Source: CAVQFD01 sp963724695 (GTDB lineage Bacteria > Acidobacteriota > Vicinamibacteria > Vicinamibacterales > CAVVIG01). Taken from it: a stretch of DNA of 64,000 bases. Below the pieces are notes generated by a model that was not told the DNA's origin, ran no database searches, and saw nothing but the letters and a program-made list of their open reading frames with translations. Location: positions 124,001 through 188,000 of the forward strand of contig CAVRVW010000006.1 of the NCBI GenBank assembly GCA_963724695.1, in the 5' to 3' direction. The translations under genes and the position numbers were made by a program. This document shows, one piece after another, positions 27,698 to 37,748 of this stretch. Each line of letters opens with the position of its first letter. Positions within the stretch are counted from its first letter, which is position 1.

Positions 27698-28930
27698 GTG
27701 CTCAACGTCAACAAGATTCTCGAATCGGCGTCGATTGCGCTCCAGGCCATCTGGGGCTCGAAGCTGCGATCGCTCATGACGGTCCTCGGCAACATCGTGG
27801 CCGTCACGTCGATCATCGCCGTGGTGTCCCTCATCCAGGGCCTCAACGCATCGGTCCAGGACGCCATCCTGAACCAGGCCGGCGCGGACTCGTTCGAGGT
27901 CCAGCAGTTCCCCGTCGTCTTCAGCGACGAGGAATTCGACAAGGTCCGCTACAACCCGCGGATCACGATGGCCGACGCGCAGGCGATCAAGCGTTACAGC
28001 CCGCTCGTCTCGGCGGTGATGATCGAGTCGCGGGGCAACGGCCAGGTCGTGTACCGCGACAAGACCATCGACAGCGTGGGCATCCGCGGCGTCACGTCGG
28101 ATTTCGGCACCTTCTCGACGTTCAACGCCGAACGGGGGCGGCTGATGAGCCCGATCGAAGTGGACCGATCGCGGCCCGTCGCGGTCGTCGGCTGGGACGT
28201 CGCCGATCGTCTCTTCGGCGGCGTGGATCCGCTCGAGAAGGTGATCCAGATCGAGGGCATTCACTTCAGGATTGTGGGCGTCAGCGCCAAGCGGGGGTCG
28301 TTCCTCGGCCAGTCGCAGGATGCCTTCGCGGTCATCCCGCTCGGGCAGTTCCAGCAGATCTTCGGATCGCGGCGGCAACTGTCACTGACGGTCAAGCCGC
28401 GCGACATTTCGCTCATCCAGCCGGCGATGGACGATGCCACGGTGGCGCTGCGCATTGCGAGACGGCTCAAGCCAAAGCAGGTCGACAACTTCGGGATGTT
28501 CACGTCCGACACGTTCCTGGACCTCTACAACCAGGCGACGAGCGGCATCTTCGCGGTGCTCGTTGGCGTCGTGGCGCTGTCGCTGGTGGTGGGCGGCATC
28601 GTCATCATGAACATCATGCTCATGGTGGTCACCGAGCGGACACGCGAGATCGGGCTCAGAAAAGCGCTGGGCGCCAGGCGCGCCGACATCATGGCGCAGA
28701 TGCTGACCGAGTCGGTCGTCCTGTCGGTCTTTGGCGGGGTTATCGGCACGACGCTCGGCGCGTCCATTGCCACGGCGATCTCGTCGTTGACGCCGGTGCC
28801 GGCCTCGGTCGAGCTCTGGTCGGTCGCGCTCGGCATCGGCATCACCGCGCTTGTCGGCCTGTTCTTCGGCCTCTATCCGGCGGCTCGCGCCGCGCGCCTC
28901 GATCCCATCGAAGCGCTGAGGAAGGAGTAG
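27698..28930 (+). CDS. MacB-like ABC permease, copy 1 (no ATPase domain)
   Basis: 410 residues from the GTG at 27698. MacB periplasmic core after the first membrane helix (RSLMTVLGNIVAVTSIIAVV), then an FtsX-like domain with three C-terminal helices and the motif VTERTREIGLRKALGARRADI, ending LDPIEALRKE. There is no Walker motif, so it needs a separate ATPase, which is not encoded nearby. It is 38 bases after the adaptor and shares the FtsX motif with copy 2, which suggests a heterodimer. Confidence 0.88.
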   Translation: MLNVNKILESASIALQAIWGSKLRSLMTVLGNIVAVTSIIAVVSLIQGLNASVQDAILNQAGADSFEVQQFPVVFSDEEFDKVRYNPRITMADAQAIKRYSPLVSAVMIESRGNGQVVYRDKTIDSVGIRGVTSDFGTFSTFNAERGRLMSPIEVDRSRPVAVVGWDVADRLFGGVDPLEKVIQIEGIHFRIVGVSAKRGSFLGQSQDAFAVIPLGQFQQIFGSRRQLSLTVKPRDISLIQPAMDDATVALRIARRLKPKQVDNFGMFTSDTFLDLYNQATSGIFAVLVGVVALSLVVGGIVIMNIMLMVVTERTREIGLRKALGARRADIMAQMLTESVVLSVFGGVIGTTLGASIATAISSLTPVPASVELWSVALGIGITALVGLFFGLYPAARAARLDPIEALRKE

Positions 28931-28936
28931 GCGGCC

Positions 28937-30247
28937 ATGGCGATCCGTGTCGGCCTGCTCAAGGAAGTCGTCGCGATGGCGTTCGACACGGTGCGCACCA
29001 ACAAGATGCGCTCTGGACTGACCGTCCTCGGCGTCGTCATCGGCATCACGTCGATTGTGGGCATGACGGCGATGATCCGGGGCTTCGACGAGTCGCTGCG
29101 CGATTCGATCAGGGCGATCGGACCGAACCTGATCATGATCCAGCGAGCCGGGCCGATGAGCTTCGCCAACGGCGTCGAGTTCGCGGCGATCTTGCGGCGG
29201 CCGAACCTGACGGTGTCCGACGCCCGCGCGATCGAAAAACTGGCCCCGTCGATCAGGCTCGTGGACGTGCAGCTCGGCGCGCCCGGGCTGGCGCCGCCCA
29301 CCCAGGAGCGCGTCTTCTACCGGGATCAGCGCACGCGGGCGATTATCGTTTTTGGCACGACCGAGAACTTCGCGGAGGGCACGCAGCTCGGCCTGGCCGC
29401 GGGCCGGTTCTTCACGGGCGCCGAAGTCCAACACCGACGGAACGTTGTCGTGCTGGGCCAGACGCCGTTCAAAGCGCTGTTCGAGACCTCCGGCACGGAC
29501 CCGGTCGGCAAGATGGTGCGCGTCGGCGCCGAGCGTTACACGGTGATCGGCGTATTCGACCCGAGACCCGGAGTCGGCGGCTTCAACGCGGGCCAGGACG
29601 ACTTCGTCGTCATCCCTTACCCGGTCTACCAGCGGCAGTTCGGCCTGCGCGGCGTCAGCGTGGGTCGAGGGGCCGCCAGGAGCACGTTCGTGCCGATTCA
29701 GATCGCCAGCCTCGCGCGCGAGGGCGTCAGCACGGAGGCCGCCATCGAGGAAGTGCGGCGGGTGATGCGGAGCCGGCACGGCCTGAAGCTGGATGAACCC
29801 GACGACTTCGACATCGCGACGCAGGATGCCATTCTGCAGCTCTGGGATCAGATCAGCCAGGCGACGTTTCTCGCGCTCATTGTGATCTCGTCGATCGCGC
29901 TCATGGTCGGCGGCATCGGCGTGATGGCGATCATGTCGATCTCGGTGACGGAACGGACGAGAGAGATCGGCGTTCGCAAGGCCCTCGGCGCCAGGCGCGC
30001 GGAGATCCTGTTCCAGTTCCTGATGGAGGCCGCCTTCCTCACGTCGCTCGGCGGCCTGCTGGGCATCCTTTTCGGCAGCGCCCTCGGCTACGCCGTGCAC
30101 CTCATCTCGGGATTCCCCATCTCGCTGCCCTGGTGGTCGTTTGCGCTCGGGCTGGGCTTCTCCGCGTCGGTCGGCATCTTCTTCGGCATGTACCCCGCGG
30201 TCAAGGCGTCGCGCCTGGATCCCATCGAGGCGCTCAGGTACGAATGA
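28937..30247 (+). CDS. MacB-like ABC permease, copy 2 (no ATPase domain)
   Basis: 436 residues, 6 bases after copy 1 with GGAG 13 bases upstream. First helix MRSGLTVLGVVIGITSIVGM, a large periplasmic domain, then FtsX helices around VTERTREIGVRKALGARRAEI and the terminal LDPIEALRYE. It is clearly a paralogue of copy 1 but divergent in the periplasmic domain. Together with the adaptor they make a MacAB-type exporter lacking only the ATPase; substrate unknown. Confidence 0.88.
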   Translation: MAIRVGLLKEVVAMAFDTVRTNKMRSGLTVLGVVIGITSIVGMTAMIRGFDESLRDSIRAIGPNLIMIQRAGPMSFANGVEFAAILRRPNLTVSDARAIEKLAPSIRLVDVQLGAPGLAPPTQERVFYRDQRTRAIIVFGTTENFAEGTQLGLAAGRFFTGAEVQHRRNVVVLGQTPFKALFETSGTDPVGKMVRVGAERYTVIGVFDPRPGVGGFNAGQDDFVVIPYPVYQRQFGLRGVSVGRGAARSTFVPIQIASLAREGVSTEAAIEEVRRVMRSRHGLKLDEPDDFDIATQDAILQLWDQISQATFLALIVISSIALMVGGIGVMAIMSISVTERTREIGVRKALGARRAEILFQFLMEAAFLTSLGGLLGILFGSALGYAVHLISGFPISLPWWSFALGLGFSASVGIFFGMYPAVKASRLDPIEALRYE

Positions 30248-30248
30248 G

Positions 30249-30555
30249 AACTTAGGATTGAGGGATCGGGGGATTGGGGGATTGGGGATCGGGGATGCCT
30301 GGACCAGCCACTCAAGGTCTCCACCGGATGCCAGTTCGCTGGTTCGAAGAACCACGAGCCAGTGCCGGACTCGTCAGCCTCGTCGACAGCGACGCCAGAC
30401 GATCTGGGGTTTCTCGCGCTCGCCGGCAATAACTGCACTCGCAGAGCTGTCTGACACCGCAGTTCCACAACGAACAAAGCTTCCCCGATGGTCAGTCCCA
30501 CAGTCCCCCAGTCGCCCAGTCTCCCACTCCAGCCCCCAGTCCCCCGATTCATGGG
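30249..30555. repeat. Word-repeat island with facing arms (GGGGATTG / CCCCCAGTC types)
   Basis: Fills most of the 377-base gap between copy 2 and the EF-G paralogue. Left arm 30249-30296 is purine-rich (GGGGATTGGGGATCGGGG style), right arm 30482-30555 is pyrimidine-rich (CAGTCCCCCAGTCGCCC style), so the transcript could fold back over a central 185 bases that show no gene. No promoter is obvious; GAGGGGG at 30608-30614 could serve the next gene. Confidence 0.8.
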
Positions 30556-30624
30556 ATCGATTGGCGGTCTTGCGGCCGCGTAGCGCCGCGAATATGATGC
30601 GCTGATCCGAGGGGGTATCCGGCC

Positions 30625-32722
30625 ATGAAGGTCTACGACGCCGCCGCCATCAGGAACGCCGCGCTCGTCGGGCACACCGCTTCCGGGAAGACGCAGCTCA
30701 TCTCCGCCATCCTCGCCGATGCCGGGATGATCAACCGCTTCGGCAAGGTCGACGACGGCACGACGGTGACGGACTTCGACGAAGAAGAGATCGCCCGCAA
30801 ACACACGCTCTCGGCCAGCCTCGCCTACGCCGAGTGGAACAAGCACAAGATCAACCTCATCGACACGCCGGGGATCGGCAACTTCCTGAGCGATGCGCGC
30901 GCCGCGCTGCAGGTGGCCGACGCGGCGCTGGTCGCGGTGGATGCCGTGGCCGGCGTCATGGTCCAGACCGAGAAGGTGTGGGCGGCAGCCGCCGAACTTG
31001 AGCTGCCGCGGCTCGTGGTGCTCAACCGCATGGACCGCGACCGCGCCAGCCTGGACCGGTCGCTCAAGTCGCTCCGCGAGACGTGCCATCGAAGCGTCGT
31101 GCCCGATTCAGCTGCCAATCGGCGAAGAAAAGGGCTTCGCGGGTGTGGTGGACCTCGTGTCGCGAAAAGCGTTCACCTATCAGACCGACGCGAGCGGGCG
31201 TTTCGCCGAAGGGCCGGTCCCCGCCTCGCTCACCGCGGCCGTCGAAGCGGCGCGCGAGGCGCTCATCGAGATGGTCGCCGAAGCCGACGAACGCCTGATG
31301 GAGAGGTTCTTCGAGGCCGGCACGTTGACCGATGAGGAGCTTCTCGCCGGGCTCAGGGCCGCCACGGCCGCCGCGAAACTGTTTCCGCTCGTCTGCACAT
31401 CCGGGCTGCTGAACATCGGCCCCGCGCAGCTGCTGGATGCCGTCGTGGCCTATCTGCCGTCCCCGGCCGACCGTCCATACAAGGGCGTGGATCGCAGCGG
31501 CCAGGAGATCCTCCGCCGGGCTGACGAAAAGGGGCCGGCAGCGGCGTTCGTCTGGAAGACCATCGCCGACCCCTTCGCCGGCCGCATCACGATGTTCCGC
31601 GTGGTGTCCGGCACGCTCAAGTCGGACTCCACCGTGCACAACAAGACAAAGGACGCGCCGGAGCGCCTGGGGCACCTCGAGCTGCTCCAGGGCAAGACGG
31701 CCACCCCGATCTCAGAGATCAGGGCGGGCGATTTGGGGGCCGTCGCCAAGCTCAAGGACACGCAAACCAACGACACCCTCGGCGACAAGTCCGATCCCAT
31801 CGTGTTTCCGCCGCTGACGTTCCCGGAGCCCGTGCTCGCGTACGCCATCGAGCCGAAGACCCGTGGCGACGAAGACAAGATCAGCACGTCGATGCATCGC
31901 CTCGAAGAAGAGGACCCCTCGATTCACTACAGCCGCGATCCGCAGACCAAGGAACTGCTCCTGGCCGGGCAGGGCCAGGTGCACATCGAGGTGACGGTCG
32001 CCAAGCTGAAGCGACGGTTCGGGGTGGACGTCAACCTCAAGCCGCCGAGGATTCCGTATCGCGAGACGATCAAGGCGGCGACCGAGGCCCACGGCCGGCA
32101 CAAGAAGCAGACCGGCGGGCACGGCCAGTTCGGCGACTGCAAGATCAAGGTGGAGCCGCTGGCACGAGGGAGCGACTTCGAGTTCGTGGACGATATCTTC
32201 GGCGGGTCCATCCCCCGTCAGTTCGTGCCGGCGGTCGAGAAGGGGATCCAGGATGCGCGTACCAGAGGGTACCTGGCGGGGTATCCCATGGTGGATTTCC
32301 GCGTCACCGTCTTCGACGGGTCGTACCACGACGTGGACTCGAACGAGCTGTCCTTCAAGCTCGCCGGATCCCTCGCGTTCAAGGACGCGATGACACGCGC
32401 GCGCCCGACGATTCTCGAGCCCGTGATGAATGTGGAGGTCTATGCGCCATCGGACTACGCGGGTGACCTCATGGGCGATCTCAACGGCCGCAGGGGCCGC
32501 ATTGGCGGCATGGACACCCGGGGCGCGACCACCGTCATCAAGGCCCACGTGCCGATGTCCGAGATGCTCACCTACGAGCAGCACCTGACGTCCGCCACCG
32601 GCGGGCGGGGCTCGTACCACATGGAGTACTCGCACTACGACGAGGTCCCCTCGCATCTGCAGACGAAGATCATTGCGGCCGCAAAGGCCGAACGCGCGGG
32701 CGTGGAAACAGAAGAGGTCTGA
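30625..32722 (+). CDS. EF-G paralogue (FusA2-like translational GTPase, frameshifted)
   Basis: The ATG at 30625 begins MKVYDAAAIRNAALVGHTAS. G1 is GHTASGKT instead of the AHIDAGKT of the main EF-G; G3 DTPG and G4 NRMD are present. Near 31100 one extra base shifts the frame; removing it joins VVP to IQLPIGEEKGF and gives about 698 residues with EF-G domains II-V (for example PRIPYRETIKAATEAHGRHK, DGSYHDVDSNELSFKLAGSL, RRGRIGGMDTRGATTV). It resembles the second EF-G found in Acidobacteria and Actinobacteria rather than TetM-type protection proteins. The main fusA is at 54.0 kb. Confidence 0.88.
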
Positions 32723-32940
32723 TCCTCCGATCAGATCCGTCGACGATCTCGTGCTTCTGTAATCTGCCGCCCGCCGCGATCGGCGAGCGCACGATTGCAG
32801 TTGTCGTTACTGGTTCACGATCCTGTGTGGCGAGTACCGTCGAGCTCCATCGCTGCAACGATGGGTGAACGCAGGTAATTCACTGGAAACACTCGCGGCT
32901 TCGCCCTGGGCCTGAATCGTGCACTACAAGCCCATCGGTG

Positions 32941-35214
32941 ATGTCCCACTTACAACTCGGGCCCTCGGTCGTGCGCCGGCGTGCGATCAATCTTGTCCTC
33001 GCACTGACCGTCCTGGCAGCGCCGACGCCGCTCTTCGCGCAGCTGGTGGTCAACCCCGCGACCGCGGAGTTCGAGGCATCGAGCAGCCATTCGCAGACCG
33101 CCAACGGCGTGCCGATTGTCGACCACTACGAGCTCGAGTTCTTCCTCGTGGGCGCGGCGCAGCCGTTCCAGGTGCAGCCGTTCGGCAAGCCCACGCCCCA
33201 GGCAAACGGCCTCATCGTCGTGGTGCTTTCGTCGATCCTGACGGCGTTTCCGTCTCCGGGCATCCCGTACGAGGCGACCGTCGCCGCCGTCGGCCCTGGC
33301 GGCACCGCCCGTTCGACTCGATCGAACACGTTCCAGTTCTCGGCGCCGTGCTCGTTTACCGTGGCGCCGACCTCGCGCACGCTGACGGCCGCCGCAGGAT
33401 CATCGACCACCGGCGTCACCGCCGGAGGCGGGTGCGGGTGGACGGCCACCAGCAACGCCGCATGGCTCACGATCAGCAGCGGCGCCAGCGGTTCCGGCAA
33501 CGGCACGGTCAGCTTCAACGCGACCGCCAACACCTCGACCTCGCAGCGCACCGGCACGCTGACGGTTGCCGGCCAGCCCGTCACCGTCATCCAGACCGGC
33601 GCCGCCTCCTGCACGTTCGGCGTCTCCCCGACCTCGCGGACGCTGAGCTCGGCGGCCGGGTCGTCGACGACGGATGTCACCGCGGCCCAAGGCTGCACGT
33701 GGTCCGCGACGAGCACCGCCGGGTGGCTCACCATCAGCAACGGCGCCAGCGGCAACGGCAATGGAACCGTCTCCTTCAACGCGACCGCCAACACCTCGAC
33801 CTCGCAGCGCGTCGGCACGCTGACCGTCGCCGGACAGACCGTGACGGTGACCCAGAGCGGCATGAGCTGCACGTTCGGCGTCTCGCCGACCTCGCGCACG
33901 CTGACGTCGGCGGCCGGGTCGTCGACCACGGATGTCACCGCGGCCCAGGGGTGCACGTGGTCCGCCAGCAGCAACGCCGGGTGGCTCACCATCAGCAACG
34001 GCGCCAGCGGCAACGGCAATGGAACCGTCTCCTTCAACGCGACCGCCAACACCTCGACCTCGCAGCGCACCGGCACGCTGACGGTTGCCGGCCAGCCCGT
34101 CACCGTCATCCAGACCGGCGCCGCCTCCTGCACGTTCGGCGTCTCCCCGACCTCGCGGACGCTGAGCTCGGCGGCCGGGTCGTCGACGACGGATGTCACG
34201 GCGGCCCAGGGCTGCACGTGGTCCGCGACGAGCACCGCCGGGTGGCTCACCATCAGCAACGGCGCCAGCGGCAACGGCAACGGGACCGTCACCTTCAACG
34301 CCACCGCCAACACCTCAACCTCGCAGCGAACCGGCACGCTGACGGTCGCCGGTCAGCCCGTCACCGTCATCCAGACCGGCGTCTCCTCCTCCTCCTGCAC
34401 ATTCGGCCTTTCGCCGACAGCGAGGAGCATGGGTGCTGCGGGTGGCAGCTCCAACACGCTGGTCATCGTCACGAGCGGCAGCAACTGTAGCTGGGCCGCC
34501 ACGAGCAATGCGCCCTGGCTCACAATCACCAGCGGCGCCAGCGGAACCGTGGGCGCCACGGTCACCTTCAACGTCGCGGCGAACACAGCGACCACGCAGC
34601 GCGTCGGCACGCTGACCGTCGCCGGCCAGACCCTGACGGTCACCCAGAGCGGGGTGGCGTGCAACTTCAGCGTGTCCCCGACCTCGCGTACGCTGACCTC
34701 GGCGGCCGGGTCGTCGACCACCGCCGTGACCGTGGCGGGCGGATGCACGTGGAACGCGACCAGCAGTGCCTCGTGGCTCACCATCGCCAGCGGCGCCAGC
34801 GGCAATGGCAATGGCACCGTGACGTTCAACGCCACGGCCAATACGTCGACTTCGCAGCGCATTGGGACGCTGACCGTCGCGGGGCAACTGGTGACCGTGA
34901 CCCAGAGCAGCAGTTCCTCGTGCACGTTCGCCATCTCGCCGACCACGCGGGCCATCGCCGCGGGGGGTGGCAGCTCCAATACGTTGGTCATCATCACCGG
35001 CGGCACCAACTGCAGCTGGACGGCCAACAGCAATGTGCCTTGGATCACAATCACCAGCGGCGCCACCGGAACCGTGGGCGCCACGGTCACGTTCGACGTC
35101 GCGCTCCACACCGAGTCAACCGAGCGCGTCGGCACGCTGACCGTCGCCGGCCAAACGCTCACGGTCACGCAACGCGCGCTGCCGGCGCCGGCGAACCTGC
35201 GGTTCTTGAGATGA
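32941..35214 (+). CDS. Secreted protein with seven BACON repeats
   Basis: 757 residues from the ATG at 32941 (a GTG three bases before is possible). Signal peptide (RAINLVLALTVLAAPTPLFA), a fibronectin-III-like domain (about 35-135: NPATAEFEASSSHS, DHYELEFFLVGAAQPFQVQP), then seven BACON repeats of 86-88 residues. Each repeat opens with a Cys (C-TFGVSPTSRTLSSAAGSS), has a second Cys before W (GCTWSATSTAGWLTIS) and closes with GTLTVAGQTVTVTQ. BACON domains are known in Bacteroidota surface and glycan-binding proteins. The end is APANLRFLR, with no anchor. The function is unknown; a carbohydrate- or matrix-binding surface protein is likely. Confidence 0.85.
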   Translation: MSHLQLGPSVVRRRAINLVLALTVLAAPTPLFAQLVVNPATAEFEASSSHSQTANGVPIVDHYELEFFLVGAAQPFQVQPFGKPTPQANGLIVVVLSSILTAFPSPGIPYEATVAAVGPGGTARSTRSNTFQFSAPCSFTVAPTSRTLTAAAGSSTTGVTAGGGCGWTATSNAAWLTISSGASGSGNGTVSFNATANTSTSQRTGTLTVAGQPVTVIQTGAASCTFGVSPTSRTLSSAAGSSTTDVTAAQGCTWSATSTAGWLTISNGASGNGNGTVSFNATANTSTSQRVGTLTVAGQTVTVTQSGMSCTFGVSPTSRTLTSAAGSSTTDVTAAQGCTWSASSNAGWLTISNGASGNGNGTVSFNATANTSTSQRTGTLTVAGQPVTVIQTGAASCTFGVSPTSRTLSSAAGSSTTDVTAAQGCTWSATSTAGWLTISNGASGNGNGTVTFNATANTSTSQRTGTLTVAGQPVTVIQTGVSSSSCTFGLSPTARSMGAAGGSSNTLVIVTSGSNCSWAATSNAPWLTITSGASGTVGATVTFNVAANTATTQRVGTLTVAGQTLTVTQSGVACNFSVSPTSRTLTSAAGSSTTAVTVAGGCTWNATSSASWLTIASGASGNGNGTVTFNATANTSTSQRIGTLTVAGQLVTVTQSSSSSCTFAISPTTRAIAAGGGSSNTLVIITGGTNCSWTANSNVPWITITSGATGTVGATVTFDVALHTESTERVGTLTVAGQTLTVTQRALPAPANLRFLR
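33349..35190 (+). repeat. Tandem BACON coding repeats (258-261 bp units)
   Basis: Seven in-frame units. Units 1-4 are very similar at DNA level: about 300 bases from 33541 recur almost unchanged 519 bases later (from 34060), which is a two-unit step and points to recent duplication. Units 5 and 7 form a second, more divergent type (GGSSNTLVIVTSGSNCSWAA). These are coding repeats, not a CRISPR or mobile repeat. Confidence 0.85.
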
Positions 35215-35436
35215 CGACTTGGAGCGGACCTCGTCCAGAGGCGCTAACACATCTGTAACTGTCACCGGGGAGCAGTTGCGGCGGGCCGTCAACAACGAAC
35301 CGCCCCGGCTGTGAACTGTGCACTCTGGCGTGACTCATCCGAATGCGGTGCACGGCGCCTGAACGTTCAGAACGGCAGGAAAATCCGCACGTTTCGCCCC
35401 AGCTGAACTGGCACGCATAGTGATGAGTCGCGTTGC

Positions 35437-37265
35437 GTGACCGGTATAATCTCGCGCAGCCCAGTGGCGAGAGCTGATCGCGTCCCGACGACGGTATCTG
35501 GGTCGAGGCCCGCGGGCCTGGTTCGGCGGTGCGTCGCACTGCTGTTCCTGGTGGGCCTCGCGTATCCAGGGCAGTCGTGGGCGCAGGTCACCGATCCCAC
35601 AACGGCTGAGTTTGAGGCTTCGTCCGACCACTGGGCCACCAGCAACGGCACCCCGATCGTCGATCACTACGAGCTGGAGTTCTTCCTCGTGGGCGCGGCG
35701 CAGCCCTTCCAGGTCGAGCCGTTTGGCAAGCCCACCCCTCAGTCCAACGACATCATCACCATCGTCCTTTCGTCCGTTCTGTCGGCACTTCCGGCGCCGG
35801 CTATCGTTTACGAGTCGGCGGTCGCGGCCGTCGGACCTGGCGGCAGGGCGCGCTCGGCGCGCTCGAACACATTTCGGTTCACCAGCGGAACGCCGTGCAG
35901 CTACGGCGTGTCGCCGACCTCCCGGACGCTGAACTATCCGGCCGGTTCCTCGACAACGACGGTCACAGCGGCCGGCGGATGCAGTTGGAGCGCCACCAGC
36001 AACGCGGGCTGGCTCAGTATCAGCGGAGGCTCCAACGGGTCCGGCAACGGCACCGTGACGTTCAGCGCTACGGCCAATAGCGCAACGAGCGAACGCACCG
36101 GCACCCTCACGGTCGCGGGCCAGATGGTCACGGTGACCCAGAGCGGCGCCCCCGCCGGGTGCACGTACAGCGTCTCGCCGACGTGGCGGATGCTCGCCGC
36201 CACCGGGGAAACGTCCGACGACTACGGTCACCGCCGGATCGGAGCTGTAACTGGTCGGCCACCAGCAACGCGGGCTGGCTCAGTATCAGCGGAGGGTCCA
36301 GCGGGTCCGGCAACGGCACCGTGACGTTCAGCGCCAGCGCCAATAGCGCAACGAGCGAACGCACCGGCACCCTCACGGTCGCGGGCCAGACGGTCACGGT
36401 GACCCAGGACGGCGGCGCCCCCGGCTCGTGCACTTACAGCGTCTCGCCGACCTCCCGGTCGCTGGATTCCTGGCCCGGTTCGTCGACGACTACGGTCACG
36501 ACAGGCGGCGGATGCGGATGGACGGCCACCAGCAACGCGTCCTGGCTCACGATCAGCGGAGGCTCCAACGGGACCGGCAGCGGCACCGTGACGTTCGGCG
36601 TTACCGCCAACACCGCACCGGGCGACCGCACCGGCACCCTCACGGTGGCGGGCCAGACGGTCACGGTGATCCAGGACGGCGGCGCCCCCGGCTCGTGCAC
36701 TTACGGCGTGTCACCGACTGCGCGGTCGCTGGATTCCTGGGCCGTTTCGTCGACGACTACGGTCACGACAGGCGGCGGATGCGGATGGACGGCCACCAGC
36801 AACGACTCCTGGCTCACGATCAGCGGAGGCTCCAACGGGAGCGGCAGCGGCACCGTGACGTTCAGCGTCACCGCCAACACCGCACCGGGCGACCGCACCG
36901 GCACCCTCACGGTCGCGGGCCGGACGGTCACGGTGACCCAGGACGGCGGCGCGCCCGCCTCGTGCACGTACAGCGTCTCGCCGGCGTCGCGGACCCTCGC
37001 CGCTACCGGCGAAACCTTCACGACCACGGTCACCACCGGATCGAACTGCAGCTGGACGACGGCGAGCAACGTCTCATGGCTGACAAACAGCGGTGGCTCG
37101 AATGGGACAGGAAACGGGACCGTCACCTTCGCGGCGTCGCGCAACTCGGGCTCCGTCGAGCGTGTGGGGACGTTGACGATCGGCGGGCGCACGCTGACTG
37201 TCACACAGCCGCCCCTGCCACCGCCGCCGCCCTCCAACCTGCGGTTGGGGCCGACGATCCAATAG
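35437..37265 (+). CDS. Secreted BACON-repeat protein, paralogue (two frameshifts)
   Basis: About 608 residues. Signal region (RRCVALLFLVGLAYPGQSWA), then the same N-terminal module as the upstream gene (TEFEASSDHW/DHYELEFFLVGAAQPFQVEP style) and five or so BACON units of the GGSNGSGNGTVTF type. Two extra bases lie about 25 bases apart, near 36213 and 36239; without them the unit reads ATGETS-TTTVTAGS-SCNW. The end is proline-rich (LPPPPPSNLRLGPTIQ). The start is unsure: the GTG at 35437 is used, but a TATAAT sequence sits at 35445-35450 inside the frame. The shared N-module shows tandem duplication with 32.9-35.2 kb. Confidence 0.8.
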
Positions 37266-37319
37266 AGAAGTTCGAAGCGGAGACCTGAAAAAGGACGCTG
37301 ACCCGGCGCGAGCCGCGGT

Positions 37320-37652
37320 CTACTCGAGGTACACGGCGGTTCCGCTGATGCTGACCATCAGCATGCCGCCGTGCGGGCCCACGGTTTCGTAGTCGATATC
37401 GACACCCACGACCGCGTTGGCGCCGAGATCGGCCGCGGCCTGGCTGATCTCTGACAGCGCGATCTGCCTGGCCTTCTTGAGCTCACCCTCGTACGCCGCC
37501 GACCGCCCGCCGACGATGTCGCGGATCCCGGCGAAGAAATCCTTGAAGATGTTGGCGCCCAGGATGGCCTCGCCGGTCACGAGCCCGAGGTACTTCGTGA
37601 TGCGCTTGCCCTCGATCGATGGCGTCGTCGTGATCGTGATTCCACCAGACAT
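37320..37652 (-). CDS. YbjQ/UPF0145-family heavy-metal-binding-like protein
   Basis: 110 residues from the ATG at 37652 with GGAGGA 5 bases before a TTG spacer. Seen: GLVTGEAILGANIFKDFFAG, GGRSAAYEGELKKARQIALS and NAVVGVDIDYETVGPHGGML, all YbjQ signatures. The family forms small oligomers and is often annotated as heavy-metal-binding; no enzymatic activity is established. It follows rplQ at a distance of 97 bases and may ride on the alpha operon. Confidence 0.85.
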   Translation of the reverse strand: MSGGITITTTPSIEGKRITKYLGLVTGEAILGANIFKDFFAGIRDIVGGRSAAYEGELKKARQIALSEISQAAADLGANAVVGVDIDYETVGPHGGMLMVSISGTAVYLE

Positions 37653-37674
37653 CAACGTCCTCCAGAAACGGCGA

Positions 37675-37747
37675 AGCCCCGCGCGATCTCTGAGACCGGC
37701 GGGGCTCCTACGAATTCACGATTCCGAATTCCCAGTTCCGAATTCTG
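37675..37747 (-). repeat. Stem-loop and GAATTC word repeat after rplQ
   Basis: A GC stem (37675-37682 with 37699-37706) has no T run, so it is at best a weak terminator. Next to it, three copies of a CCGAATTC-like word lie against the rplQ stop. Confidence 0.5.
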
Positions 37748-37748
37748 C

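Noticed and set aside
31083..31110. Programmed frameshift in the EF-G paralogue
   Set aside because: No slippery heptamer or conserved stop-shift signal, and the same kind of one-base insertion occurs in many unrelated genes here.
30625..32722. Ribosomal-protection (TetM-type) resistance protein
   Set aside because: The N-terminus and domain order follow the EF-G paralogue found in several phyla; I see no hallmark that singles out TetM-type proteins, and no mobile element is near.
33349..35190. Regular repeats that could suggest a CRISPR or satellite array
   Set aside because: Units are 258-261 bases, in frame and translate into BACON domains with conserved Cys and Trp; there are no short identical repeats with unique spacers.
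35409..35424. A second sigma-54 promoter (TGGCACG) before the second BACON gene
   Set aside because: The -12 half has no TTGC/GC element at the right spacing.
37675..37706. Rho-independent terminator after rplQ
   Set aside because: There is a GC stem but no T run after it on the minus strand.
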